Shown: piece after piece, positions 1 to 12,346 of the stretch
Layout of the letters: every line of letters starts with the position of its first letter
How positions within the stretch are numbered: the stretch's first letter is position 1
Assembly: GCA_033296885.1 (NCBI GenBank)
Contig: MU863978.1
Location: 1 to 64,000, forward strand
Source: Triangularia verruculosa
Taxonomy: Eukaryota > Ascomycota > Sordariomycetes > Sordariales > Podosporaceae
Length of the DNA: 64,000 nt
Direction: 5' to 3'
The notes under the pieces: model-generated
Told to the model about the DNA's origin: nothing
Databases searched by the model: none
What the model saw: the letters and a program-made list of their open reading frames with translations, nothing else
Program-made: the position numbers and the translations under genes

Positions 1-356
1 TACCATTTTAACCATCTTTTTTATTTCCCACCACCCCCAAAAAAAAATGTGTTTTACCCCAAAAAAAAAACAACCCCCCCCCCCAACCCCCCCCCCCCCC
101 CCCCCCAAAAACCCCCCCCCCCCCCCCCCCCTTATCCGTCATGATATTCGTCATATTTGTAGCGTCTGTGTATGTGTGAAATCTTCCAAAACCATCCCTA
201 CAACACCCCCTTGAAAATTCCATCGTGATTATACACATGATTAAGCTGAAAGAAGCAACAAAAACGGAAACTAAACGCCATTCAAAACAACAAGTATTAA
301 GCTTGGCTCCCCAAAAAGAGAAGTGAAAATCCAAAGTATTAGTTTTGTGAATGTGC
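1..356. other. Low-complexity flank downstream of the STE11 gene
   Basis: No gene is visible here. The first half is dominated by A and C homopolymers. The rest (about 140-356) is ordinary AT-rich sequence and probably holds the 3' untranslated region and polyadenylation site of the minus-strand STE11 gene, which ends at 357. Confidence 0.6.
57..131. repeat. Poly-C/poly-A homopolymer tract
   Basis: An A run is followed by three C runs of roughly 10 to 22 bases, separated by two to five A. Tracts like this are length-unstable and often mis-assembled, so the exact length should not be trusted. Confidence 0.85.
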
Positions 357-3195
357 CTACGCCGGTGGCGTCAAAAATGGACTCAACATCAAGTCATCAG
401 CGCTCGGCCTGTTGTTGTGATCAATTTCAAATGTTTGAGCCAGGAACTGCTTGGCCTCTGCGCTGGCGTGCTCTGGGATTGTCGGGGTAGCTTTGGACCC
501 TCCAATCTTGAAGATAGCCTGCAGCTGGGTACAGTCCGGGAATGGATGTGTTCCCGTAAACATTTCGACCACCAAGCATCCCAAAGACCAGATATCGGCC
601 TTGCGGGTGTAAGATGTTTGCTTGACCACTTCCGGTGCCATCCAGAAGACGGATCCTTGCAGCGAAGGGCGGTGCTTGTTGTTATTGGCACCGTTGAGGA
701 TGTTGGTCGCTTCGAGTTTCTTGGAGATGCCGAAATCGGAAATCTTGATCGTGCCCTTGTTATCAACCAAAATGTTGGCGCCCTTGATGTCACGGTGGAT
801 AATGTCCATGTTATGCAAGTAGGACAGGCCGTTGAGAATTTGCTTGACGAAGCTACGGACGAGGGGCTCAGGAAGGGCGCCATACGAGTTAAGCATGGTT
901 TGTACTGAGCCACCGGGGACGTATTCGAGGAAAATATTGAGATATTCGGCCGAGGAACCGCAGCCAAGATATTGCACGATGTTGGGATGGCGGAGGTCGC
1001 GCAAGAGACTGATTTCACGCTTGAGAGCTTCGATCATGCTCTTCTTTCGGGCGTCGCTCTGGCTGTTGGCGCCAGGCGATGGGGTTTCGACCTGCTTCAC
1101 GGCGAGAAGTTCACCGGTGACAGCGTGGAGAGCGAGGTAGACACAGCCAAAGGATCCCTGACCGATGAGCGCACCCTTCATCCACTTGCTGTCATCCCAA
1201 GAATCACCAGCGAGGAAACTTTGAAGCTCCTCGTCGGCATCCTCCCCGTCGTCTGTGAGCGCCTGGTTGACTTCCTGAAGAGAACCGCCGGAACCAATAG
1301 TGCTGTCGCCATCAAAATAACTGTGTCGGACCACATTGCCTTCTGGATCGGTGATGCTGACGGCAGCAGTACCGGCGTCCGAGCTGCTATCCGCAAATGA
1401 CACATACGATTTGCGGTTTGGTTCCATAGGAGACGATTCCTCCTGCAATGTGTCGAGAACCGAAGAGGCGACCGAGTCCCGGTACCCATGGTTGAGCCGG
1501 CCTAGTTGATTTCCAGGTCGTACCTTGGCGACTTGATTGGAGGCTGTCAGCCAACTGTCGGCGATGGTTGGAATAGGAGGTGCGTCCTGAATGCTGGACG
1601 CAAAGCTCAGAGTACTAGCCACACTGAGGCGATGGTTCACCCTGCTGAGGCGTTGCGACCGGCGCATGGACATGCGAGCGGTCCTGTCGATTGCCTCTCT
1701 GGAGTGGTCGGGGAAATAACTGGTGAGATCGGAGGCGATCAACTCGCTGGGCGGTCTTAGGCCGCCAAACTGTCGAAGGACCTTGCGTCCACGAGGCATT
1801 CGCGGTGTCTCGGCGGGTGCCGGCCGTTCCAAATCCCTGGCCGTGTTGTACACATTTCTTTCTCGATCTTGATGATCTTGATACGAGACAGGCGAAAGGG
1901 GTGGTTGTTGAATGGTTTCCCATGATTCACCCAAAACCTTTTGCGCCTTTTCTTGGCTACGCTTGTCCATCCTCTCCATGGCGCGGTTGTGGTTCTGTTG
2001 CGCCTCTTCCATGGCAATTGCAGCTGCTCTTTCTAATTCGGGCATTCCTGGTTCGCCGGCAGGAACACGTCGTAGGATGAGACGATTCCGCTCTGGCCTA
2101 GTGTGGTCTTTGATCACCCTCCAAAGTTCAGTGTCGCCAAGGCGGCGGCACTGATTCGGGTCAGGGTCAACGCCAGCCAGAACCCAGAAGCAGTAGTTTC
2201 TCTCATGATCCTCTCGTAACGCAAATTTGCGTAGCGTGACACGCATGACTTCCTCACAGGTGTTGCAGTCGGCGATCTTAACAACCTTGGTTACGCCACC
2301 TGTCGAGATGACACGAATCACGTCCTGTCCAGGGGGCAAAGCAGCCATTAGTGAGCCATCCATACTGGATTGATTTCTGGTGTGGCTTGCCATCAGACGG
2401 CCTGTGTGTGGTGGTTCGGGCGGAGACATGGGGAAGATGGCCGTCGCAGGAGTGGGTTGACTGTATGCGGTATGAGGAGGTTGGGGATATCTCTGCTGCT
2501 GTTGTCGGGCGCTTCTAAAGCCACCGGAAGACTGTGGAGAGGTAGGCCTTGAAGGATTTTGGTTGTCAATACCGGGGACAGCAGTTGGGAAATCGAACTG
2601 GCGCGAATACCTCTTGTTGCTCGCCGTCATCCCGCGACCACTGGCACCAGTGTTCTGGGGCCGCGGTGATTGTGATGATGGCGCATATTGGATGTCAAGC
2701 CCCGCAAAGGAATCCTAAAACAACATGTTAGCTGAAGGATGCTTTTCGGCGATGTCCACCTTGTTCATGACATACCCTATTGCGCCTCTTCTGGTTGGCG
2801 TATGTCTTGGTTCGCAGCTTCTTGATGCTCAGGAACAGGCGCACACGATCGCCGACCTTGTCAATGCCCATCTCCTTCAACACCTCCTTGTCCATCTCCA
2901 GCAGGTTGTCTCCATTGATGTGGTTCCTGCGGAATATTTTTTCGTATTCGCCACACTTGACGCTTCGCAGGTACTCGCAAACCCTATCTTCGTCCCAATT
3001 CTTGACCGAGTCCGGACCATCGATATCAGAAAACTCCGACTCGGTCGGGCTCTGGTAGTTTTGAGTCGCCATTTGCACGGCGGGGGCACGTCGGGAGGAG
3101 GGGTAGGCAGCGGTCTGGGGCGTGTTCACCATCATGGCCGACGGCTGCGAGCCCAGCGAAGCCGGAAATGGTGACTTTGAAGCCAACATTGCCAT
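357..3195 (-). CDS. ste11: MAP kinase kinase kinase, STE11/NRC-1 type
   Basis: This is the MAPKKK of the pheromone/filamentation cascade; it phosphorylates an STE7-type MAPKK in the cytoplasm. There are two exons: 3195-2776 and 2714-357. The 61-nt intron (2715-2775) has a GTATGT donor and TTTTAG acceptor and joins the frames exactly, giving 925 residues. A SAM domain lies at about residues 64-128, a Ras-association-like domain at 271-363 and the kinase domain at about 650-922. Visible kinase motifs are the glycine loop GQGSFGCV, lysine in AVKQVE, catalytic HRDIKGANIL, DFG in DFGISKK and the APE-type MAPEV. SAM-RA-kinase order is diagnostic of STE11 orthologues. The start ATG lies ahead of the SAM domain. 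A 5-codon upstream ORF lies 49 nt before it. Confidence 0.96.
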
Positions 3196-6100
3196 CGCAG
3201 CGGCGGAGCCTTGGTTTTCTGTTTGGTCAGGCCGACGACGGCATGAATTCAGTATTTAACTTTTCCTAGCGGCGCAGGGGTGTGCCTTGGTGGGCAGCGA
3301 CGTGCGTGGCAGTCGAAAGGGTTGGTGGTTGACGGAATGGCCTGAGGTCTGGAATCACCAGGAGGCAGTGTGATGCTCGATGGAGAAGCAACAACCGGCT
3401 AGCCCGCCGCAGCTTGTGGGAATCAGGGTGGAAAAAAAGATCGTGTCCGGGGTGAGGCAGTCCGGCGCGCTGCAGAAGCGGCTGCAGGCCCACTGCCAGA
3501 CAAAGGGAGCAACGAGCAGGAATCCCGACGGGTGCCCGAGAAGCTGTTGAGTGCGTTGTGCGACTCTGGTGGTGGTCGGAGAACTCTATTCTTCGTTGGT
3601 CCAGGATGATGCTGGACAATGCAATGCGTGTACGGCTTTACAGAAAAAACTGGAAAACAAAAAAAGAATCGAAGGGACAGGCAGTACCGGCGCCGTCGAA
3701 ATGGTCAGATACCTAAGTTGTAGAGGGGTATCCTGCCTGGCGGGTGGACGGTGGTTTTGTTCAAAGACCTGGGGGACGCTTCCTGGTGGGGCAGGGGATG
3801 CGAGCGATTGGCAATCCTCCCGATTCAGGCTGATGGGCAGGCTCGGAGGGTGCGGTGCAGCGCGTTGTGAGGGCGGATTGGACAAGCCGCAAAGCGCTTT
3901 CAAGAGGCTCACCAATCGCTTAGGGGACCCCCTTGACATGAAACGAAGCTCGAGCCAAGCAAGGCGCTTCTTGGGAACATATCACTGCATTCCTGCCCTA
4001 AAGATCTTGTAAAAATATCGCAAACCGCCCACCCGAGACAACGGTCTACTCAAGAGACGGCAATCTTCATTGTTCACTTGCCACAGCCCCCGCGAGTTCT
4101 TTGAAGCTACTCGGCGCCGGCGTCACAGCCTGAAGCCCTTCATAATGTGTTGACGGAGGAGAACAACGGCTACCGCTCTTTTGTTTCTGCCCTGTGCCTC
4201 TCTGCTAGTGATGCTGTGTCACCGTTTGGCCCCCCTCCCCCAGCTGACTGCGCATGACGGCGGCGGCGTCGACGCCCCGAGCTCGGCCGCACATAACGAG
4301 GAGCCGAGAAAGAGCTCTTACGGTGATGACCTATCGACTGTCTATCATTGTATATCAAACCAGTTATATTCGGAAGCGAGTTTGTTTCCTATTGATAGTC
4401 TTTTGATGTTCTGATATTGGTCACTCATCGGTGGCTCGGCCACTTAGTTTGACCACAACTCTTCGTATTGACCCGCTCACCACAACCCCTGCCGATGATG
4501 AGGGACTTTGTGGCGGGCCGTGATGCGAAGCCAACAATGCTGAGCAGAAGAGCATCCCGGAGATCTCGTAGGATGGAAACATGTGAACGGGACACGGCGT
4601 GGCCAATCATGGCGGGGTGAAGTCTTTGCCAGCGGGAGGGAATTCGACGATGAAACGGGAGTTGTTTCATCAACCACCACACTCCACCTCGTCGGCAAGT
4701 CTTGCCTGTTAGCTCCTCAACCCCGCACTACGCCTGTCAGCTAGCACTCCTCGCCGTTAGGGCTAACATCGACTACCGCCGTGGTGCAAGCATCGGCCAG
4801 ATATTCGCGGGGGACAATGAAGTCATCGTCCGAAGAGCGGTCAATGGCACAGCTCTACGAGATTACCATTATGCAGCCTTGCGAGGAAGACCCTTTTCAG
4901 CACCCATCACCACGCCAAGCTGCCCGTGTTGTCTGTTCGCGTCGAAGGTCTTCCAGTATCGTCAGTTCCAAAAGGAAGCAAAGACTCAAGATGATTCGCC
5001 TTGTTGGCAGACCCGTGCCCGTTGTTGATAACCGTTGCTGCCCCCTTTTTTTGCCTCCTGTGGAAAGCGAATGATAGGAGCTAGCTGGCTGGCTGGGCCA
5101 AAGTTCCCCCTAACGGCGGGGTGCAAGTCAACCCAAGAGACCAGGCGGCTACAAACATGTGCCTATCTGGGGGATCCTGGATTGATGGTCGTGATGGTGT
5201 TGCGGAAGCACAGGCACAGCACAAAAAAAGATCGCCCAAGGCATGGCATGGTTTTGGGGTGATTGTTAAGATTGCTGGGGGGTCGACTGCATTTAAACTG
5301 AAACGGGGAAGCATGCTGATCGCAGGTGTGTCGTGTGGTCGTCTGTGAGGGGCCCAGGGGAGATTTCCGCTTTGTCATCCGTCACCGGTTGTTCTGGAAT
5401 CCAGACCTTTCCTTCCATCTTGGCATCGGTCCCAAGCCACAAGAGAAAAGCCCACGCCACAAAAATGAACGGGGGACCCGCTCTCACCCGTCAGCCCCGA
5501 GTTCACAAGGGAAATTCCGGCCGGGCATCTCATCAGCTGAACATAACGACCGATGAAGATATGCCGGCATATCCATCCTGTCGTCTTGTCCCTCCTCTCG
5601 GCAAGGGGCTCCTCTGATTCGCCATATCGTCGGTGTGTCCGTCCGTATATAAACACACGGATTGCCTGGCTGGTGGTTTCACAGCTTCTCTTATTCTCTT
5701 CGTCCACGATTTCAGGTTCTCATAGCCAAGCTGGCGCCAGTGCAAGGCTAACAACCCGACCAACGCCTCTTCATGCAATGACCGGGCCAGCACTGGTGCC
5801 CGGCCACCCGACAGTAGGTCCAGACTGTGTTTTGTTTGTGAGGAGCGGATATCCAATCTGCACCTCATCTCGATTCTTCTCGCGAACACATGAGTAGCGT
5901 AGGCGCAATGTCCACCCCATTTCGACCGCACTGATCGCCGGGAGTTCATCCGGTCCTTTGACTGCCAGACTGCCCGCTGGGAGCAGCCAGCACCACGAAA
6001 GCAACAGCTGAGCTCCCCATGCTTGCCCCCCCCCACTGACGGTCCACTGACAGCACCGATTGGCAGCAGGCCCCTGTCGGGAGACCATGTCCCGGCCGCT

Positions 6101-7154
6101 TGCCATTGGCCAGACTGCTCCCAAAACCGGTATGATAACATCATCCTACATCGAGACAGCAAATGCCTGGCAATTCACCACGTCTCCGCCCTGATTTCCT
6201 GCACTGGGATCGATTTCACCACTCTCAGGGTCGGAGACGAGGGGATGCCCAGATGAGGGCTTCTCCTATTGGACCGTGCTCGTTGCGAAATGGCACTTTG
6301 CTTTCCTGCATTTCATTTTTCTCCTATGTCTGTCTTGTCTTGTCTGTCTATCTTGTCTTGTCTGTCTGTCTTGTCTGTCGTCCTACCTAGGAGTCCTACC
6401 GGGCCTGAATCGATCTTCTTTTTGCTAGCCCTTTCATGTGCTTTTGAGCCAACTCTTTTTTTTATTTTTTTTATTTTTGCTGTATTCACTCAGTAAAACC
6501 CTTCCCTCATTGTCACCAGGGGTCTGCGTCCACGTCCCTGTATCGAATCATCTGATCTACACCCGCTGTGACGTCGCCGGAGCTTGTCTTGAGATCATAT
6601 TCGACTCTCTCTCGGCCCTAAGAGTTGGATATCATTCGGGAGTTGCTGTTTACGGTTTTCAGGACCTGCCGAAATTTCACGGCCGTTAGGTGGAGGCAGT
6701 GACTGCTCCTCGTGACGGGGACGGGGGCTCCGCCAAACAATGTTGAGGGACTCGACCATATCCCACCTCTCTGTCTCCGATCTTCGTCTTGTCGGCCTCC
6801 CTTTCCCTTCTTGAACCGAACCGACTGTCTCGAACCCAGTTCTCCAGTAGAGCCAATTCGATACACGAAACCCTGTCTCGCATACAATACCTACCTTGCC
6901 CAAACCCTGGGTCCAGAATTTTGTCTCGCTTCTTTGCAACCCCCAGTCTAGCTTGTTCTCGCCCGTTCGCATATTTCCCACCAGCCCGCTCCTGTTTGGA
7001 CAGACAAAGCTGTCCCCCGGTGCGACGACGCCAGGAGCACTACTTCGAAATCTTCACGCCAATTCCGCTGTGGAAAAACGCGCACAGCCGTCACCATCAG
7101 CTTTTGTCCGTTCGTTCTTAACTCCCGGTATCAACTGGGGATCCAGAGCCCAAC
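3196..7154. other. Divergent intergenic region between ste11 and the PH/LRR gene
   Basis: About 4 kb with no convincing gene. Open frames here are short, overlap on both strands and show no recognisable domain. The region should hold the promoters and leaders of both flanking genes. A C/T-rich stretch of several hundred bases precedes the 7155 start and includes TGTCT-type repeats near 6330. Confidence 0.6.
6328..6379. repeat. TGTCT/TGTC microsatellite
   Basis: Imperfect tandem TCTTGTC/TGTC units on the plus strand, in the C/T-rich leader or promoter of the PH/LRR gene. Confidence 0.8.
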
Positions 7155-10100
7155 ATGTCGAGACCACCATCCAAACACCTACAAAGCCAAAGAAGAACGA
7201 AATCGGGCGTTTCTCTAACAATGACCGAGCCCGAAGGGTCCGAAGTTACCTATAGCCCCGCGACGACAACTCCGAGTTCCCCTGCCAGTTCTCGCGGCGA
7301 ACACCGAAGAAGTTTCTCCATCAACTCTATGAAAGGTCGAACATGGCGGTCCATGAGCAACAGCGGTAGAGACCGAGATGTTACACCAGATTCTGCTTTT
7401 CGGGGCCACGTTAGGAAATTGTCCAAGTCACGGCCATATTCAGCATCGCCCGTTGATGGCTTCAGCCGACGCAGCTCTGGCGTGTCCGAGGATCACATCT
7501 CGAGTCTTCATAGCCGGTTATCCTTCACCACGATAGATGCTCCGAGTCTCACCCCGAGTTCATCGACCTGCTCCGTTGACTGGAAATCCCAAAGGATAGA
7601 GGGAGGATGTGCACTGGAACCGGATACAAGTATTCTGAAAACCAAGACACCCTTCCTGCTGGTCACGACAGATTACCTTCTCAGGATGAAGAGTCGTGCC
7701 GACGCTGTGGCATTATTTCCGGCGCTGGCAATTGAGGGCGAGAAAGTGCACCACGGTTCGGCTCCCGATCCTGCTCTTGCTATCCCCATATCCGGCATCG
7801 TGGCTGCCTTTTACTCTGAAAGCATCAAACCATCGTTCGGTATCGAAGTCTGGTGGAAGGGACTTGGCGGGCAGTCGTTTCACCGCGCGGAATTCTTCTT
7901 CAGCCTACCAAGGGAACAGCAGAAGATGCTAGAGAGCATTACGCGCGTGATCGGAATGAAAGAGCAGGATGAGGCCGAGTCAACAAGAAGGTGTGATGAC
8001 GTAAAAGCACTCATGCAAAAGATCCAAATGGTGGAGGAACCAATCTTCGTCAATAACAATATGGAGATCTTCCCAGTGATACCCCGAGGTGTCACGAGGA
8101 AGGAGTATATGCCAAAGATGGAGGATGCGTCCAAGAAGTCTCAGGAGGGCTCGGCGTACTATCTGGTTATTGGCACGTACCTTTGCTACCTCGCCGAAGT
8201 TCACAGAGGAAAGGCCGGTTCGACTTGCCGCCACCGGACGTTTGGCCTGGTCACGTTGAGCACTGTGGTAGGAGATTGGTCCTTCCACGAGGAGAGGTTT
8301 AACATCTCGTTCCGGTATGTTTCACAGGCAGCAAAACTCATGGTCAGTTCTGACTAACACTTTCTCAGTGAACCCTTCAAAAGTCCAGTCACACTTGAGC
8401 TTGCCAGTCGATACTACCGACATATTATTCGCATTCTTGGTACTGCCGACCGCTACATCAAGCCAAACTGGCCGCAACTGTGGCAAAACATGGAGATATT
8501 CTCAGTTTCTGGCCTTCGAAATCCTCAGTACCTCGTCTCTCGGGAAGACTACGGGGCAATTAAACGCACCCTGGATGCCCATATTGCTGGCTATCGCTGT
8601 GCGCCAGTCGATTGGGAAATCAACTGGAAAACTCGACATGCCCCAGAATTTCGCCTGCTACCCTCCAAAACTGGAGCAATATACACGCCGCTCCAGCTCC
8701 TGGCTGTTTTGAGAGCACTCAGATACAACGACTACTTCAACTCGTTATCATTCAAGGATGTGGACCTGTCGCCGTTGCATGGAGCTGATGATAACCTGGG
8801 TGGGGGTGTCAATGTGGCCTACCTGAGCAGGACTTGTGAGTAGTTCGACAGCTAGGTTTGTATTGCAAATGCTAACCACATCATAGGCATCAAACTCACC
8901 CATGATGAAGTACTTATACTGAAGACCTGCCCGGTGCTGCACCAGGAGTTCCACGCCCTTGCCTATTGCTCCGAGACGATCCGACAGATCGATTTTACCA
9001 ATTGCACCTATTCTTTGAACAAGGGAAAATCGTCCGACAGTCCATATCCAACCCTTCAGTTTCTGACGCCTATTCTCCATCTTCTCAAGACCAGTATTAC
9101 AAAGTGCAACCGCTTGATCTTGGCCCACAATCATCTCTCGGAACATGATATCAGCAATCTCGCCGAGACCATGGAGACGGGTACCATTCGAGCTCTGGAC
9201 ATTTCAGCTTGTGGCTTAGACGATACAGGTGTGCGGCGAATTGCCATTGATCCCGTTCTGGAACGCCCACTTCCCCTGGAATCCTTGACAGTTTCTAGCA
9301 ACCATGGCCGGATCCCCTCTTATATTCTTCCTGACCTACTACAGCATCTGCCCGAGATCCGAGACCTCAACTTTTGTGGCAGCATCTTGGGAGACAGCTC
9401 GGATGAAGGCCCGCTGTTGCCGTGCGAATTACTCGAAAGCCTACAGTTCCTCGAATCTTTCGATGTTACAGGCTGGCTGATGAATGACGAGACTTTGATG
9501 GATCTTCAGCGTTTCTTGATGGCCAGGAGCTGGAGGATAGAGAACGGCGGCGGCTCGGCATTCCGCCAGCTTGTTCTCAACCAATGCGGAATTACCGGAT
9601 TCAAAGCTGCGGCGCTGTTCGAGTCTGTTGGCAGGGACCGTGGCCTGCATATCGGCTTGAGCAGAAACCCGATTGAAAACGGTATTGGGAAGTTGGCAGC
9701 GGTCATCCGGGAGAACTGGGGACCCGCTGGCTTGGATATGGAAATGGTCGAGTTCCAAGACGAGGATAACTACCTCGCCCTGGTCCACGCCCTGACGGAA
9801 GCCAAGCACCTCACTGTCCTGAACATGGCTGGCACAGCACCCGCACCTTCTCCCACTGGCGTGTGCAGTACAGAGATGGTCAACGCATTGCACGATCTGT
9901 TTGCGCGCAACACCTCCATCCGCTGTCTGGACCTCTCTGGTTTCTCTGGAAGGCTCGACGATGGACAGTTGACCAAGGGATTCGGTCGCAGCTTGAGTGG
10001 TCTCGGACACAACAGAACCATGACGCACCTTCGTATCCGAAATCAGAACCTCCACAACGACGCAGGTACCTTAGGTCAGTCTCTGAAGAAGAACAACGCT

Positions 10101-11237
10101 CTCATGGTCCTAGACTGCCAGGAGAACAACCTCAATCTCAACAGCTTTTCATTTTTGGTGGATAGCATGAAGGTTAACAGGACCATCATCGACTTTCCCT
10201 TTGCTCCTAAAGAGCGTGCTGATATCTGGAAGAATGTTCTCAAGGGTCTTCGCCCCGTGTATCGCCCACCAAACCTCAAGAATGCGGCAGGTAAAGAAAA
10301 GAAGCACAAGGACAAGAAGGAAGATAAGGACAAGGACAAGAAGTCCGCTGCCGAGGTTCAGGTTGATGTGCAGGAAACTGCCCTGTGGGGCGTCCTTCAA
10401 ACCCAGTTCAAGCAGCTTGACGGATACATCGAACGAAACCGCGAGCTTCTCGAGGCAGCGTCTGGCCAGGCCTACGATTTCGAGTCTCCTGATTCCATGC
10501 TTATCGATCTCGGACAAACCACGGGCGTTTATAGCACCGGAACAGCTGGCACGACTGAGTGGCCAACTCTTCTAGATCTTGAATTCGATCTCGGCACCCT
10601 CGACTTGAGTGACACCACCCCGCCACCTGCTCCAACCGTGCTCGATGGCCCAGTGGGGCAGGCAGTCAGTCATGACGGGACGTTCCTCTTGCAAGGTAGC
10701 CCCAACCTTGGCGCTGAGCCCGCCGCTGAAATCCCCAAGCAGGAGACAAAAGAGAAGAAGGGAAAGCCCAGACCCCCGCCTCTCATCCGCCGCAAGACTG
10801 TCCGCTCCTCTGTGCTAGTTCGGGACGAGCCACCGCCGACACCGTCTTACTCCCTCATTGGACATGTCGGATTAGGCAGCACCGCTCAAGCTCCTGACTA
10901 TCCCCCTCCGCCCCCTCCTCCCGCCATGCTTGGGATGCTCGGAGCGATCGAGTCGCCGACCGACACACTGGACCCAGTCTCGGAAGTCGAGACCCCCGGC
11001 CCGGACGATCTGCTGCCTAGCATGGCCGAACTCCGTGCGAATAACTACAACAACATCAGCCTTGCCGCCACCAAGGTCAACACCACCATCACCACCACAT
11101 CCATTGCCCACACCAACAGCACCAGCACGACAGGCAGCAGTCGAGGGCACAGATCCACTCCCTCTAACCAAAGCTTGGACGAGGAGGAGAAGTTGAGGGA
11201 GATGTTGAGTCAGTACAGAGGAGGCTTCATGGTGTAG
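7155..11237 (+). CDS. Large PH-like and leucine-rich-repeat protein, CARMIL-like
   Basis: Three exons, 7155-8314, 8369-8835 and 8887-11237, give 1325 residues. Both introns (54 and 51 nt) have GTATGT or GTGAGT donors and CTAAC branch points, and the frames join cleanly. The N-terminus (about 1-150) is Ser/Arg-rich and disordered. A PH-like segment follows at about 155-262 (TPFLLVTTDYLL onward). The middle (about 520-1000) holds ribonuclease-inhibitor-type leucine-rich repeats, for example ALDISACGLDDTGVRRIA and HLTVLNMAGT. A lysine-rich stretch near 1010 and proline runs near 1210 form the tail. PH followed by LRR and a proline-rich tail resembles the CARMIL actin regulators, but that is architecture only; the function is inferred. 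The Sordariomycete members of this family are usually annotated just as LRR proteins. Confidence 0.85.
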
Positions 11238-12346
11238 GGATTGTCTGACTAGCGAGAGATTCTTGTTTTGATATAATACGGGGAAAGGGGGGACACATAC
11301 ATAACATACGTATATAGATGGGGAGAAATGGCAACATAACACACACACACACACACACACATGCACACACAAAATGGTTGGGAGGTCGGGGGGGTGGGGG
11401 GGGATTAGGAGTCTTTAATCGTTAATTTTATTCTCATCAACAAGGCAAAGGGCATAGCAAAGCAAAGCATGGGAGTGGGAGTTGTGGTTTCTCGTCTTGG
11501 CTGGGTGAGTGGCTCTTTGTAGGATAGGTACATATGGGAGAGGTTGATACCCCATTAGAGAAGATTCAATATTTGGACGTTCAAACCCTGGGGTTTCTTT
11601 CCATTGAGTTTACCTCAGGTGTGAAGACAGTTGTGAATTTAAGGCACGACATCACTCGGGATAGGATGTTGCTTCCTCAGGCAGCCACTCCTTACTCACC
11701 CAATTTGCTCCTTCCTTGCCCCATGGGAATAAAGTTAGATTTTTGCAGCAGTTAATCACGGGGGACGCCCCGGAGAGTGGTCTGGTGCGGTGGTATGATG
11801 GGACGCCTGAACACACAGCGGCCAGATACACTGAGATGTAAGCGTCGCTCTAGTCTTGAGTCAACCGAGGGGTTTGATTCAAGTCTGGGGCGCCGAACTC
11901 ATTTTATTTTTTTTCCAACTTTTTCCCGCCCTTCATTCAAAACTTTTACCACTTAGCATATAGGTGATACAGATTGAACAAGTATTCGGAGCCTTGACTG
12001 CTCTTGTCGATTAATTTGTATTTTGCTACATTCGAGTAGCGTTCGACTCTCCTGATTTCTGCTCTTCGTGGTGTCGCGGCATTCTTCGCCTTCGTTCCAG
12101 ATACACCACGGCTTTGGCGTAGTTCTCATAAAGCTGTTGTTCTCTGCTGACGAGCCAGCGAGCCAGCCATACCCATCCGTCAACCTCCTCCAAGAATCGC
12201 CCTCTCCTCCCTCTTCCTCCCTTGGCGCGACTTTTATACATCCTTCTTCATCACCGCCTCTCTCCCCGATCCAATTCCCAAGCTTTCTTCCAACTAGGTT
12301 TAACCCATCTCTTTCTTTTCCCACCTCCACCCAATCAATAGCCGTC
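11238..12346. other. Convergent intergenic region, PH/LRR gene to BET5
   Basis: About 1.1 kb between two 3' ends. It contains a (CA)n tract at about 11339-11361 followed by a G-rich run at 11380-11403. No gene is visible. A tRNA-like TTCAAGTC string near 11880 has no matching stems. Confidence 0.6.
11339..11361. repeat. (CA)n microsatellite
   Basis: Eleven or so CA dinucleotides, about 100 bases past the stop codon of the PH/LRR gene, probably in its 3' untranslated region. Confidence 0.85.

Noticed and set aside
5533..6162. 209-codon minus-strand frame in the 3.2-7.1 kb region
   Set aside because: Cys/Arg/Trp-rich sequence with no domain, overlapping other open frames and lying in a likely promoter.
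11871..11897. GATTCAAGTCTGGGG, resembling a tRNA T arm
   Set aside because: The flanking bases cannot form a T stem and no A box is present upstream.
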